Shown piece by piece: positions 16,994-26,639 of a DNA stretch of 64,000 nt. The notes beneath the pieces are model-generated. The model ran no database searches, had not been told where the DNA came from, and worked only from the letters and a program-made list of their open reading frames with translations. The DNA comes from Iamia majanohamensis (lineage in GTDB: Bacteria; Actinomycetota; Acidimicrobiia; Acidimicrobiales; Iamiaceae), in contig NZ_CP116942.1 in NCBI RefSeq assembly GCF_028532485.1, forward strand, positions 2,728,001 through 2,792,000, in the 5' to 3' direction. The translations under genes were made by a program, and so were the position numbers. Each line of letters opens with the position of its first letter. The stretch's first letter is position 1.

Positions 16994-18367
16994 TCAGGAG
17001 TCGAGGCGGGAGGCGTCCAGCTCGGCCGCCGTGCGCCCGGTCGCGGCCCGGTTGGCGACGTAGAGGGCGATGCCCAGCAGCACCAGGAGGGCGGCCCGCA
17101 CCAGGACCCCGGGCCCGGCGTCGAACACCTTGCCCACCAGGGCGACGACCGACGCCGCGGCCCCGAGGGCGGGCAGCACGAGCGGGGCGCGGTAGTGGTC
17201 GTGGTCCACCTCGTCGCGGCGCAGGACGAAGACGCAGATGTTGACCACCGTGAACACGGCGAGCAGCAGGACGACGGTCGTGTCGGCCAGGTCGGTCAGG
17301 TCGCCGGTGGCGGCCAGGGCGGCGGCGAGGACGGTGGTGCCGACGATGGCGACCCACGGCGTGCGCCGCCTCGGGTGCACCCGCCCGAGGGCCCGGGGCA
17401 TGATCCCCTGGTTGGCCATGCCGTAGAGCAGGCGCGACGCCATCACCATGTTGATGAGGGCGGTGTTGAACAGGGCGAACAGGGCCACGGCGGCGAACAG
17501 CCGGAGGGGGACGTCGACCGGCCCCAGCTCGACCACCCGCAGGAGCGGCGCCGTCGAGCCCGCCAGGTCGTCGGTCGGGACGACCATCGACGCGGTGAGG
17601 GCCACGCCGAGGTAGATGGTGGTCGCCGCCACCAGCCCCCACATCAGCGCCCGGGGGTAGGACCGGCTCGGGTCCTGGACCTCCTCGGCCACGTTGACCG
17701 AGTCCTCGAAGCCGATGAACGAGAAGAAGGCGAGGGTCGCCCCCGAGAGGACCGCGAGCGGGAGGGCCCCGTCCTGGGTGAACTCGAGGACCCGGCCGGG
17801 CTCGCCCTCGCCGTTCACCAGGGTCGCCACGCCCAGGCCGACGATGAAGAGCAGGCCGCCGGCCTCGATGACGGTCATGACCACGTTGAGGCGGATCGAC
17901 TCCTTGATGCCGACGAAGTTGACCAGCCCGATGAGGCCGAGGAACCCGATGGCCACGAGCACCGTCGGCAGGGTGACGAACTCGCTCAGGTAGTCGCCGC
18001 CGAAGGCCCGCGAGGCGCCGGCAGCCGACGAGATCCCCGAGGCCATGACCACGATGGCGACCACGAAGGTGACCATGGGGACGCGGAAGGCCTTGTTGAC
18101 GTAGAGGGCGGCGCCGGCGGCGTGGGGGTACTTGGTGACCAGCTCGGCGTAGGCGAAGGCGGTGAGGGCGGCCAGCCCGAAGGCCACGAGGAACGACGCC
18201 CAGATGGCGCCGCCGACCTCTCCGGCGACCTCGCCGACGAGGGCGTAGATGCCGGCCCCGAGGATGTCGCCGGTGATGAACAGGGCGAGGAGGCGGGGGC
18301 TGATGGCCCGGGCCAGCGGGGTGTCGTCCACGCGGGTGTCGTCGCCGCGGTCCTGGAGCGTCGTCAT
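16994..18367 (-). CDS. APC-superfamily amino acid permease
   Basis: This 457-residue protein has about 12 transmembrane segments. The first carries the APC-superfamily signature GDILGAGIYALVG (33-45), in which the broken helix binds the amino acid carboxylate. Other APC features are FFSFIGFEDSVNVAEEVQDP and the ASRLLYGMANQG loop. The substrate is not predictable. It starts with ATG at 18367 with a GGGAGG ribosome binding site. It separates truB from ribF on the same strand. Confidence 0.92.
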   Translation of the reverse strand: MTTLQDRGDDTRVDDTPLARAISPRLLALFITGDILGAGIYALVGEVAGEVGGAIWASFLVAFGLAALTAFAYAELVTKYPHAAGAALYVNKAFRVPMVTFVVAIVVMASGISSAAGASRAFGGDYLSEFVTLPTVLVAIGFLGLIGLVNFVGIKESIRLNVVMTVIEAGGLLFIVGLGVATLVNGEGEPGRVLEFTQDGALPLAVLSGATLAFFSFIGFEDSVNVAEEVQDPSRSYPRALMWGLVAATTIYLGVALTASMVVPTDDLAGSTAPLLRVVELGPVDVPLRLFAAVALFALFNTALINMVMASRLLYGMANQGIMPRALGRVHPRRRTPWVAIVGTTVLAAALAATGDLTDLADTTVVLLLAVFTVVNICVFVLRRDEVDHDHYRAPLVLPALGAAASVVALVGKVFDAGPGVLVRAALLVLLGIALYVANRAATGRTAAELDASRLDS

Positions 18368-18441
18368 GGCACCTCCCGCCAGGGACGCCGCCACCCCTGC
18401 CCCCGGCGAGACGCCGCCAAACCCGGGCCGCAAGGCTCCTG

Positions 18442-19341
18442 TCAGCCGGCCGGGATCACCAGGTCCGGCTTCACGGTGCCGCCCCTGTGGTCGGCGTAGA
18501 CCGCGAGCAGGGCCCCGGAGGGGTCGAGCACGGCCCAGGGCCCCTCGCCCCCGTCGACGCCGAGCACCGGGCGGTCGAGGACCTTGCCGTGGCCGACGGC
18601 GACGGCGACGTCGCCGTCCACCACCACCGAGGGCAGGTGGGCGACGGCGGCGGCCACGGGCAGCAGGTCCTCGGGGGTGAGGGCGTCGAGGGCCACGGCG
18701 TCGGCGAGGGTGAAGCCGCCCACCGACGTGCGGCGCAGGGCCCGCAGGTGGGCGCCGCCGCCGAGGGCGTGGCCCAGGTCGGCGGCGAGGGTGCGGACGT
18801 AGGTGCCCGACGAGCAGGCCACCGCGGCGCGCAGGACGCCGGGCTCCGGTCCCTCGTCGAGGGTGAAGGTGTGGACGGTGACCGGACGGGCCTCGCGCGC
18901 GACCTCGATGCCCTCGCGGGCCAGCTCGTGGAGGCGCCGCCCGTCGACCTTGACGGCCGAGACCATGGGCGGGACCTGGAGGATGGGGCCGGTGAGCTGC
19001 TCGGCCGCGACCCGGCGGGCGTCGTCGAGGGTCACGGCGGCCATGTCGTGGGTGGCGGTGACCTCGCCGGCGGCGTCGAGGGTCGAGGTCTCGGTGCCCA
19101 GCACGACCTCGGCCTCGTAGGACTTGCCCAGGGCGGTCAGGTAGCGCAGCAGGCGGGTGGCCCTCCCCACGCCCAGCACGAGGACGCCGGTGGCGTCGGG
19201 GTCGAGGGTGCCGGAGTGGCCGACCTTGCGGGTGCCGAGCAGCCCGCGCGAGCGGGCCACCACGTCGTGGCTGGTCCACCCGGCGGGCTTGTCGACCACC
19301 GCCACCCCGTCGGGGCCCGGCGGCCGGCCCCCCTTGCTCAC
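18442..19341 (-). CDS. truB: tRNA pseudouridine-55 synthase
   Basis: TruB makes the universal pseudouridine in the T-loop of tRNAs. The 299-residue protein starts with GTG. It has the catalytic aspartate D47 in GHSGTLDPDATGVL, the family motif KxYxA (KSYEAEV) and SSGTYVRTLAADLG. The C-terminal ~80 residues resemble the actinobacterial PUA-like tail. It starts 19 bp after the rbfA stop, in the infB-rbfA-truB cluster. Confidence 0.96.
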   Translation of the reverse strand: MSKGGRPPGPDGVAVVDKPAGWTSHDVVARSRGLLGTRKVGHSGTLDPDATGVLVLGVGRATRLLRYLTALGKSYEAEVVLGTETSTLDAAGEVTATHDMAAVTLDDARRVAAEQLTGPILQVPPMVSAVKVDGRRLHELAREGIEVAREARPVTVHTFTLDEGPEPGVLRAAVACSSGTYVRTLAADLGHALGGGAHLRALRRTSVGGFTLADAVALDALTPEDLLPVAAAVAHLPSVVVDGDVAVAVGHGKVLDRPVLGVDGGEGPWAVLDPSGALLAVYADHRGGTVKPDLVIPAG

Positions 19342-19360
19342 CGTCGGGCTCGGACGCCGC

Positions 19361-19744
19361 TCACGGGGCCTCGTCCGACGCGGGCGGGCGGATGCCCCGC
19401 AGCACGTCGTCGATCCGGGCCGCCGAGCGCACGACCGGGTCGGCCGCGAACGTCAGCCGGGGGGTCTGCTTCAGGCGGGTCTCGGCGTTGATGACCTTCT
19501 GGAGCCGGGGTCGCAGCTCGTCGAAGGCCTCGAGGACCTCGTCGTCGGCGTCGGGGCCGTCGAGGACGTCGTAGTGCACCACGGCGGCGCCGAGGTCGGA
19601 CTCGCAGTCGACGTTGGTGATGGCCACCCCGACGAGGCGGTCGTCGTCGACGTCCTGGACGGCCTCGGCCACCACCTCCCGGAGCAGCTCGTTGACCCGG
19701 ACCATGCGCGGGTACTGCCGCTTGGGGTTCGCTCGCTTGGCCAT
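19361..19744 (-). CDS. rbfA: Ribosome-binding factor A
   Basis: RbfA assists late 16S processing and 30S maturation. The 127-residue KH-like protein shows the N-terminal helix ...RVNELLREVVAEAVQDVDDDRL and the VTITNVDCESDL-like strand (here VAITNVDCESDLGAAVVHY). It starts with ATG at 19744, 2 bp after the DUF503 stop, and is followed by truB. Confidence 0.95.
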   Translation of the reverse strand: MAKRANPKRQYPRMVRVNELLREVVAEAVQDVDDDRLVGVAITNVDCESDLGAAVVHYDVLDGPDADDEVLEAFDELRPRLQKVINAETRLKQTPRLTFAADPVVRSAARIDDVLRGIRPPASDEAP

Positions 19745-19746
19745 GT

Positions 19747-20037
19747 CTAGTCCTCCTCCATCCAGGCCCGGTCGGCGTCGAGGACCTCGATGCCGGGCCG
19801 GGACCACACGTACCGCTCGACCTCGTCGAGCACCTCTGTGACCTGCGCTCCGCTGCTGCTGACGACGGCGAACCCGAGGGCCGTCCGCTGCCAGGTGTCC
19901 TGGTGGTCGACCTCGGCGGCGGAGATGCGGTACCTGGCCCGCACCCCGTCGAGGATGGGCCGGACCTCGGCCCGCTTCGCCTTCAGCGACCTGCTCTGCG
20001 GCAGGTGCAGCTCCACGCGCAGCGTCCCGACCACCAC
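19747..20037 (-). CDS. DUF503 (YlxP-like) protein
   Basis: This 96-residue DUF503 protein has the family segments LRVELHLPQSRSLKAKR and VDHQDTWQRTALGFAVVS. YlxP-type proteins sit between infB and rbfA in many Gram-positive genomes and are linked to ribosome biogenesis. A GTG at 20037 follows a TAGGGT hexamer by 6 nt; the next codon is also GTG. It ends 2 bp before rbfA. Confidence 0.93.
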   Translation of the reverse strand: MVVGTLRVELHLPQSRSLKAKRAEVRPILDGVRARYRISAAEVDHQDTWQRTALGFAVVSSSGAQVTEVLDEVERYVWSRPGIEVLDADRAWMEED

Positions 20038-20043
20038 CGCCAG

Positions 20044-20049
20044 ACCCTA
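20044..20049 (-). promoter_or_regulatory. Leaderless -10 element before the DUF503-rbfA-truB genes
   Basis: TAGGGT on the minus strand ends 6 nt before the GTG at 20037. With the strong hairpins after infB, it suggests that the DUF503-rbfA-truB group has its own promoter. Confidence 0.5.
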
Positions 20050-20193
20050 GGCCCCGCGGGACCCCTCCCCCACCCGCGTTCGGGGTCCCCGGCTCCGGAC
20101 ACGAGGCCCCGAGGCAGGGAGGCAGGGAACCTCGCCAACCGACGGACCGAGACCACTCCGACGACGTGCAGCCCGGCGCAGCCGCTGGGGGGT

Positions 20194-20250
20194 GCGGGGG
20201 GTCTCCCCCCGCAGAGGCAGGTGCCTGCGAGGGACGAGCCGGCACCTGCC
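20194..20250 (-). terminator. Double hairpin downstream of infB
   Basis: Two perfect inverted repeats lie 80-136 nt after the infB stop. One is GGCAGGTGCC (20216-20225) / GGCACCTGCC (20241-20250), with a 10-bp stem and 15-nt loop. The other is GCGGGGGG (20194-20201) / CCCCCCGC (20205-20212), with an 8-bp stem and 3-nt loop. There is no U-tract, as is common for actinobacterial terminators. The rest of the 292-bp gap holds GCGAGCG-type short repeats (about 20,265-20,320) and no gene. Confidence 0.6.
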
Positions 20251-20329
20251 GGGATCAGCTCGGTGCGAGCGCAGCGAGCGCCCTCAGCTCGTCCGAGTGG
20301 AGCGAGCGCCAGCGAGCGAACGAGGACGA

Positions 20330-23099
20330 CTACGTCCTCGGGATCTCCCGCTCGTCGTAGGTCTCGATGACGTCGCCCTCCTTGAGGTCCTGGAAGTCCG
20401 AGAGGCCGATGCCGCACTCGTAGCCGGCGGCGACCTCGCGGGCGTCGTCCTTGAAGCGCTTGAGCGACTGGATGGCGCCCTTCCAGATGATGGTGCCCTC
20501 GCGGAGGAACCGGACCTTGGAGCCCCGGGTGATGACCCCGTTGGTGACGTAGCAGCCCGCGATGGCGCCGATGCGGGGGACCCGGAAGATCTCCCGGACC
20601 TCGGCCTCGCCGGTGACGACCTCCTCGAACTCCGGCGTCAGCATCCCGACCATCGCGCTCTCGATGTCCTCGATGAGCTTGTAGATGATCTCGTAGGTGC
20701 GGATCTCCACACCCTCCTGCTGGGCCAGCTCCCGGGCCTTGCGGTCCGGGCGGACGTTGAAGCCGATGATCGTGGCGTTGGTGGCCACGGCCAGCTGGAT
20801 GTCGTCGTTGGTGACGCCGCCCACGCCGCGGCGGGCGAAGGCCAGCTTCACCTCGTCGCGCTCGAGCTTCTTCAGGCTCTCGGTGACGGCCTCGAGCGAG
20901 CCGTTGACGTCGGCCTTCACGATGAGGTTGAGGGTGGCGGCCTCGCCCGTCTGGATCTGGGCGAAGATGTCCTCCAGCTTCATGCCGCCACCGGAGACGG
21001 CGGCGGTGCCGGAGATCGAGGCCACCCGCTGGTAGTGCTCGCGCTGGTCGGCCACGGAGCGGGCCGTCTTCTGGTCGGGGGCGACGACGAAGTCGTCGCC
21101 GGCGCCGGCCACGTCGGAGAGACCGAGGACCTCGACGGGGGTCGAGGGGCCGGCCTCCTTGACGTTCTCGCCGTGGTCGTCGACCAGGGCGCGCACGCGG
21201 CCCCAGGCCGCCCCGGCGATGAGCGGGTCGCCCACCTTGAGGGTGCCCCGCTGCACGAGCAGGGTGGCCACCGGGCCACGCCCCACGTCGAGGTGGGACT
21301 CGAGCACGACGCCCATGGCCCGGCCCTCGGGGTTGGCGGTGAGCTCCTCGACGTCGGCCACCACGAGCAGCTGCTCGAGGAGGTCGTCGATGCCCAGGTT
21401 CTCGAGGGCGGAGACCTCGACCATGATCGTGTCGCCGCCCCAGGCCTCGGGGACCAGGTCGCGCTCGGCCAGCTGGCTCATGACCTTCTGGGGGTCGGCG
21501 CCCTCGCGGTCGATCTTGTTGATCGCCACGACGATGGGGACCTCGGCCGCCTTGGCGTGGTCGAGGGCCTCCAGCGTCTGGGGCATGACCCCGTCGTCGG
21601 CCGCGACCACCAGGATGACCACGTCGGTGGCCTCGGCGCCCCGGGCCCGCATGGCGGTGAACGCCTCGTGGCCGGGGGTGTCGATGAAGGTGATCAGGCG
21701 ACCGTCCTTCTCGACCTGGTAGGCGCCGATGTGCTGGGTGATGCCGCCGGCCTCGCCGGCGACCACGTTGGCGTTGCGGATCTGGTCGAGGAGCTTGGTC
21801 TTGCCGTGGTCGACGTGGCCCATGACGGTGATCACGGGCGGACGGTCCTCGCCGCCCTCGTCGTCCTCGTCGTCCTCCAGCTCCTCCACGCCCAGGCGCT
21901 TCTGGAGCTCGACCTCCTCCTCCTCGCCGGGGTCGGCGAGGCGGACGTCGGCCCCGACGTCGAGGGCGAACATCTCGATCATCTCGTCGCTGAGGGACTG
22001 GGTCGCGGTGACCATCTCGCCCTCGGCCATGAGGAACCGGACCACGTCGGCCGGGGTGCGGTTCAGCTTGGGGCCGAGGTCCTGCGGGGTGGCCCCGCGC
22101 TCGACGACGATCTCGCCCTCGGGGACGGGGGTGTCCTCGGGGGTGTACTCCGGCATGTCCATGGGCCGGAGCTCTTCGCGGTTGCGACGCCGCCTGCCCT
22201 TGCGGCGCGGGGGCCGGCGACCGGCGGGACCGCCGGGACGACCGGGACCGCCGCCACCGGGGCGACCGCCACCGGGCGGCGGACCGCCCATGGGACCGCC
22301 GGGACGGGCACCGCCACCGCCACCGCCGCCGGGGCGGCTGGGGGCACCGCCGCCGGGGCGGCCGCCACGGGCGGGCGCCGGGCCGCGGCCACCCAGGCCG
22401 GGCGGGGGCGGGATGGGCCGGCCCGAGAGCCCGCGGGGCGGGCCGGGGGGCGGCGGGATCGGCTTGCCGGACGGGCCGCGGGGCACGACGTCGGGCGAGG
22501 GCCGGGCCGGCGGGGCCGGACGGCGGGACTGGGGCGGAGGGCCGGCGGGACGCTCCTCGGCCGGGGCGGGGGCCTCGCGGCGGGCGGCCGGGGCCTCCGG
22601 CGGCGGCGCCGGGGGCGCGGGCCGGGGCGGGCGGCCGGAGCCGCTCGAGGTCACGACCTTGGGGGGTCGGGCGGGGTGGCCGGCGCCCGCGGGGGGGCGG
22701 GGGTGCGGCCTCGGCGGCGGGCTGGGCCGGGGTCTCGGCCGGCGGCGCAGCCGGGGCCTCGGCGGCCGGGGCGCGGGGGGCCTCGGTGGGGCGGGGCGGG
22801 GGCGGCGGCGGGGCCGGGGCGGGAGGCGGCTCCGGGGCTGCGTCCTCGGCCGGGGCCTCCTCAGGGGCGGCGGCCTTCCTGGCCGGGGCCTTCTTCTTCT
22901 TGCCGGGCTCCTCGGGCTGCTCGTCGCGGACGAGGCCCTCGCGGGTCGCCTTGCGGCGGACGCGGTCGGCCTGCGGCTCCTCGACGCCGGACGAGTGGGT
23001 CTTGACGCCGATGCCGAGGTCCACGCAGAGATCGAGCGCCTCCTTGTTGGTGAGGCCGAGCTCCTTCGCGAGCTCGTGGACGCGGATCTTCTTTGCCAA
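20330..23099 (-). CDS. infB: Translation initiation factor IF-2 (frameshifted in the sequence)
   Basis: IF-2 is the GTPase that brings initiator tRNA to the ribosome. The N-terminal IF2_N part ([23 protein letters not shown] start at 23099) is in one frame. The proline-rich linker crosses a run of seven G (22691-22697). After it the GTPase and beta-barrel domains continue in another frame down to 20330. Removing one base of the run joins both into about 922 residues. The G motifs [16 protein letters not shown] and NKID and the C-terminal domains are intact. The linker is long and rich in P, R, G and A. Sequencing error in the homopolymer is the simplest explanation. It lies downstream of ylxR and nusA. 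Confidence 0.93.
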
Positions 23100-23264
23100 G
23101 GTCGGTTGCCTAGCCCTTCGGGTCTCTCGCCCGTGCCCATGCACGGACCTTCCATCTTCGCGCACCGGGGCCGGGGCCACGAAGCCCTCGGTCCGGTGAC
23201 ATGTGGCCCCACGGTGGCGGGACGGCACCCTGGTCGACGGGTGCGATGCCCCCAGTGTGCCGGA

Positions 23265-23522
23265 TCAGGCCGTGATCGCCACGTCCAGGGCGGCCACGGC
23301 CTCGGGCCGGACCTCGCCCCGCAGGGCCCGGGGGAAGGCCCGGCGTCGGAGGGCCAGGGCGACGCACGCCGGGTCCCGGCAGATCCACGCCCCCCGGCCC
23401 GGCAGGTGCCGGCCCACGACCAGGCCGGCGTCGTCGGTGCGGACGACGCGGACCAGGTCGTCGGGGTGGGTGGTGCGCCGGCAGCCGACGCAGGTCCGGC
23501 GGGGCCCGCCCCCACCGGCCAC
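23265..23522 (-). CDS. YlxR-family (DUF448) RNA-binding protein
   Basis: This 85-residue protein has the YlxR fold signature RTCVGCRR near the start and GRGAWICRDPACV..A..R near the middle. YlxR lies between nusA and infB in most Gram-positive bacteria and has been linked to RNase P and transcription regulation. The GTG at 23522 is 2 bp after the nusA stop, and its GGAGGAG ribosome binding site lies within the nusA end, so translation is probably coupled. The 165 bp from here to infB hold no gene. Confidence 0.92.
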   Translation of the reverse strand: MAGGGGPRRTCVGCRRTTHPDDLVRVVRTDDAGLVVGRHLPGRGAWICRDPACVALALRRRAFPRALRGEVRPEAVAALDVAITA

Positions 23523-23524
23523 CG

Positions 23525-24928
23525 CTACTCCTCCTCGGATGCGGCCTCGGTGCCGTCGCCGACCTCGGGGGCGTCGGCCCCGGCCGCGATCTCGGCCTCC
23601 GGGGTCTCGACCTCGGGGGCGCCGTCGGCCTCGACCTCGGCGTCGGCCGCGGCCGGGCCCTCGACCTCGGCCGCGGCGGCGGCCTCCTGGGACACGGCGG
23701 ACTCGTCGCCCGAGGCGTCGGGGTCGACGCTGATGGCGGCCTCGCCCTCGTCGACCGGCGCCCCGCCCTCGGCGGCGTCGCCCTCGTCGTCCTCGCTGCC
23801 GGCCTTGGCCTCGTTCTCCTCGGTGGCCTCGGCCCACGCCTCGGCCGAGAGGGCCTCGCTGCCGTCGGCCGGCTGCCAGACCTGCTCGCCGGCCTCGTTG
23901 GTGACCCACTCGCCCTCGGCCCAGTCCTGGGCCGCGTAGGCCTCCTCCTCGGCCAGCTGGGTCTCGCTCTTGATGTCGACCCGCCAACCCGAGAGGCGCG
24001 CCGCGAGGCGGGCGTTCTGGCCCTCCTTGCCGATGGCCAGGGACAGCTGGAAGTCCGGGACGATCACCGTGGCGGTGCCCGTGTCGTAGTCGAGCCGGAC
24101 CTCCTTCACCTTGGCCGGGGCCAGGGCCTTGGCCACGAGGTCCTCGGGGATCTCGGTGAAGGGGACGATGTCGATCTTCTCGCCGTTGAGCTCGTTGACG
24201 ACCATGCGCACCCGGGCGCCGCGGGCGCCGACGCAGGCCCCGACGGGGTCCACGTTGGCGTCGTTGGACCAGACCGCGATCTTGGTGCGGTGGCCGGGCT
24301 CGCGGGCGCAGGCCTTCAGCTCGACGATGCCCTCGGCGATCTCGGGGACCTCCATCTCGAAGAGGCGCCGGATGAGGCCGGGGTGGGTGCGGCTGACGAC
24401 GATCTGGGGGCCCTTGGCCGTCTTGCGGACCTCGACGATGTAGGCCTTCAGGCGGGAGTTGGCCTGGGGCCGCTCGTGGGGGACCTGCTCGGCCTGGGGC
24501 AGCAGGGCCTCGACCCCGCGGTTGAGCTCGAGGAGCGTGTAGCGGGAGTCGCCCTGCTGGATGATGCCGGTGACGATGTCGCCCTCGCGGCCGGAGTACT
24601 CCTCGTACTTCATCTCGCGGTCGACCTCGCGCAGGCGCTGGTTCATCACCTGGCGGGCGGTCTGGGCCGCGATGCGGCCGAAGTCGGGCGGGGTGACGTC
24701 GGCGACGTCGCCGTAGGGCTCGCCGTCCTCGTCGATCTCCTGGGACCAGACCCGGATGTCGAAGGACTCGGGGTCGATCGTGACCCACGCGTACTCCTTG
24801 GCCCCCGGGATGCGGCTGTAGGCCGACTCCATGGCGTCGGCGAGGGCGCCCATGAGCGTGTCCGAGGAGATGCCGCGGTCGGCCGCCAGGGCCTGGAGGG
24901 CCTCCATCATGTCGAGCTTCTGCGTCAT
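23525..24928 (-). CDS. nusA: Transcription termination/antitermination protein NusA
   Basis: NusA binds RNA polymerase and nascent RNA, modulating pausing, termination and rRNA antitermination. The 467-residue protein has the N-terminal domain, an S1 domain (about 105-175, [12 protein letters not shown]), and two KH domains including [12 protein letters not shown] and [16 protein letters not shown]. The last ~120 residues are an acidic A/E/D-rich tail, longer than in many relatives. The ATG at 24928 overlaps the rimP stop (ATGA), so the two are translationally coupled. Confidence 0.97.
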   Translation of the reverse strand: MTQKLDMMEALQALAADRGISSDTLMGALADAMESAYSRIPGAKEYAWVTIDPESFDIRVWSQEIDEDGEPYGDVADVTPPDFGRIAAQTARQVMNQRLREVDREMKYEEYSGREGDIVTGIIQQGDSRYTLLELNRGVEALLPQAEQVPHERPQANSRLKAYIVEVRKTAKGPQIVVSRTHPGLIRRLFEMEVPEIAEGIVELKACAREPGHRTKIAVWSNDANVDPVGACVGARGARVRMVVNELNGEKIDIVPFTEIPEDLVAKALAPAKVKEVRLDYDTGTATVIVPDFQLSLAIGKEGQNARLAARLSGWRVDIKSETQLAEEEAYAAQDWAEGEWVTNEAGEQVWQPADGSEALSAEAWAEATEENEAKAGSEDDEGDAAEGGAPVDEGEAAISVDPDASGDESAVSQEAAAAAEVEGPAAADAEVEADGAPEVETPEAEIAAGADAPEVGDGTEAASEEE

Positions 24929-25452
24929 GGCTTCGCTGCCTTCTTCCTGGAGGACGGGGACGTCTTTCCCCCCTGCTTGGGGGTGGGGCCCCACTCGAAC
25001 ACGGTGCGGGCCCGCTCCACCTGGTCGTGGCGCACCGTGCGGTCGGGGGCGTCGGGCCCGCCGGACCCGTCGGGGTCGGGGCCGATGGTGATCGTGTCGT
25101 CGTCGGCGGCCACCAGCGGGCCGCGCAGGCGACGGCCGGCCTCGGTGCCGGCCACGGTGCGGACGGTGACGAGCTCGCCCACCGCCCGCCGGAAGTGGTC
25201 CGGGGTGCGCAGCTTGCGCTCCAGGCCGGGCGTGGAGACCTCGAGGGTGTAGCGGCCGGGGACCGGGTCGCTGTCGTCGAGCAGGCGGGAGATGCGCCGG
25301 GTCAGCCCGGAGATGGTGTCGAGGTCGAGGCCGCCCTCGCGGTCGACGGTGACGGTGAGGACGCCGCCCCCGAGCTCGACGTCGACGAGCTCGACGCCGT
25401 CGGCGGCGCAGACCGGCTCGGCCAGGTCGCGCACCGTCTCGGTGGGGCCCAT
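24925..25452 (-). CDS. rimP: Ribosome maturation factor RimP
   Basis: RimP helps assemble the 30S subunit. The 175-residue protein shows the N-terminal domain (GVELVDVELGGG.LTVTVD), the central VSTPGLERKLRTPDHF motif and the C-terminal Sm-like domain. Its C-terminus is lysine-rich. It has one of the best ribosome binding sites in the window (GGAGGTGA just before the ATG at 25452), so it probably heads the rimP-nusA-ylxR-infB operon. Two hairpins lie in its leader. Confidence 0.95.
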   Translation of the reverse strand: MGPTETVRDLAEPVCAADGVELVDVELGGGVLTVTVDREGGLDLDTISGLTRRISRLLDDSDPVPGRYTLEVSTPGLERKLRTPDHFRRAVGELVTVRTVAGTEAGRRLRGPLVAADDDTITIGPDPDGSGGPDAPDRTVRHDQVERARTVFEWGPTPKQGGKTSPSSRKKAAKP

Positions 25453-25505
25453 CGCCTGTCACCTCCGTCTCGTCGTCGTTCGCGTCCGCTGCCCTCTCAG
25501 AGAGA

Positions 25506-25551
25506 AGGCGTGGGCCGGAGCCCACGCCTACCAGCGCCCCACCCGGTGGGG
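25506..25551 (-). promoter_or_regulatory. Two leader hairpins upstream of rimP-nusA-infB
   Basis: AGGCGTGGGC (25506-25515) and GCCCACGCCT (25520-25529) form a perfect 10-bp stem with a 4-nt loop. On the minus strand TTCTCTCT follows at once. A second repeat, CCCCAC / GTGGGG (25537-25551), lies just upstream in the transcript. Stem followed by a pyrimidine run looks like an attenuator or leader terminator before rimP. The gap to the divergent SDR gene is 199 bp. Confidence 0.45.
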
Positions 25552-25651
25552 TGAGGGCAGCCAGCATAGCGGTCGCGGCCGCGACGGGGCGGGCCGCCCC
25601 GCGAGCGGGTCCGATGGGGTGCGGGCGCGGGCGACGGGGCACGGTGGGGGC

Positions 25652-26620
25652 ATGAGCACCTCCCTGGCCCCCATCGTCCGTCGCGGGGTCGACGCGGCCC
25701 TCGAGGTCGCCGTCGTCCCCAGCTTCAGCCGCATCGGCAGCATCGTGCGCTCGCGCGTCGAGGGCTGGGAGCCGGCCCCGCCCGGGACGCTGGACGGCGA
25801 GGTGGTCGTCATCACCGGCGCCACCTCCGGCCTGGGCCGGGCCACCGCCGAGGCCGTGGGGGCCCTGGGGGCCAGCATCGAGCTGGTCGGGCGCAACGCC
25901 GAGCGCGGGTCGGCCGCGGTCGCCGAGCTCTCCGCCGTAGGCGTCGAGGCCCGCTTCCGCCCCACCGACGTGGGCGACGTCGCCGCCGTGTCCGACCTGG
26001 CCGACGCCCTCGTCGCCTCCCACCGCCGCATCCACGCCGTGGTCCACTCGGCCGGCGGCATCACCAAGGAGCGCCAGACCACGCCCCAGGGCCTGGAGAC
26101 CACGTGGGCGTCGATGGTGGTCGGCCCCCGGCTCCTCACCCGCCGCCTGGCCACGGACCTGGCCGACGGGCTCGGCCGCGCCGTGTGGGTGACCTCGGGC
26201 GGCATGTACCTCCAGGACGTCGACATGGACGACCTCGGCTGGGAGGACCGGGACTGGGACGGGACCCGCGCCTACGCCCAGGCCAAGCGGGCCCAGGTCG
26301 ACATCGTGGCCGAGGCCAGCGCCCGGGGCGAGGCGCCGCTCCAGGTGGCGGTCCACCCGGGCTGGGCCAACACGCCCGGGGTCACCGACGCCCTGCCCGG
26401 CTTCGACCGGGTGATGGGCCCGATCCTGCGCACCCCCGACGAGGGGGCCGACTCCCTGGTGTGGCTGGTGGCCCAGCCGGCCGAGTCCCTGGCACCGGGG
26501 GCGCTGTACCACGACCGCCGGGTGCGGGGCACGGTGCGCTGGCCGGGCACCGCGACCTCGACGGTCGACCGGGCCCGGCTGCTCCGGATCGTCGACGACC
26601 AGGCCGACGTCCGGCCGTGA
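25652..26620 (+). CDS. Short-chain dehydrogenase/reductase
   Basis: This 322-residue classical SDR has the cofactor motif TGATSGLG (residues ~55-62), a catalytic serine in VTSGGMY and the YAQAK (YxxxK) motif. The pattern (WEDRDWDGTRAYAQAKRAQ, VHPGWANTPGV) is like the retinol dehydrogenase/DHRS12-type SDRs common in actinobacteria. About 45 residues precede the Rossmann core. The start is ATG at 25652, with a G-rich stretch upstream. It is divergent from rimP and converges with proS. The substrate is unknown. Confidence 0.88.
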   Translation: MSTSLAPIVRRGVDAALEVAVVPSFSRIGSIVRSRVEGWEPAPPGTLDGEVVVITGATSGLGRATAEAVGALGASIELVGRNAERGSAAVAELSAVGVEARFRPTDVGDVAAVSDLADALVASHRRIHAVVHSAGGITKERQTTPQGLETTWASMVVGPRLLTRRLATDLADGLGRAVWVTSGGMYLQDVDMDDLGWEDRDWDGTRAYAQAKRAQVDIVAEASARGEAPLQVAVHPGWANTPGVTDALPGFDRVMGPILRTPDEGADSLVWLVAQPAESLAPGALYHDRRVRGTVRWPGTATSTVDRARLLRIVDDQADVRP

Positions 26621-26639
26621 CGCTGAGGCCCCCGGGCGG

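Noticed and set aside
20265-20325. GCGAGCG short repeats as a possible repeat element or CRISPR remnant
   Set aside because: The copies are short, irregular and without spacers of constant size; similar GAGCGAGCG strings occur elsewhere in this GC-rich sequence.
22160-22700. Proline/glycine-rich stretch as a separate repetitive gene
   Set aside because: It is the linker of IF-2, which is low in complexity in actinobacteria.
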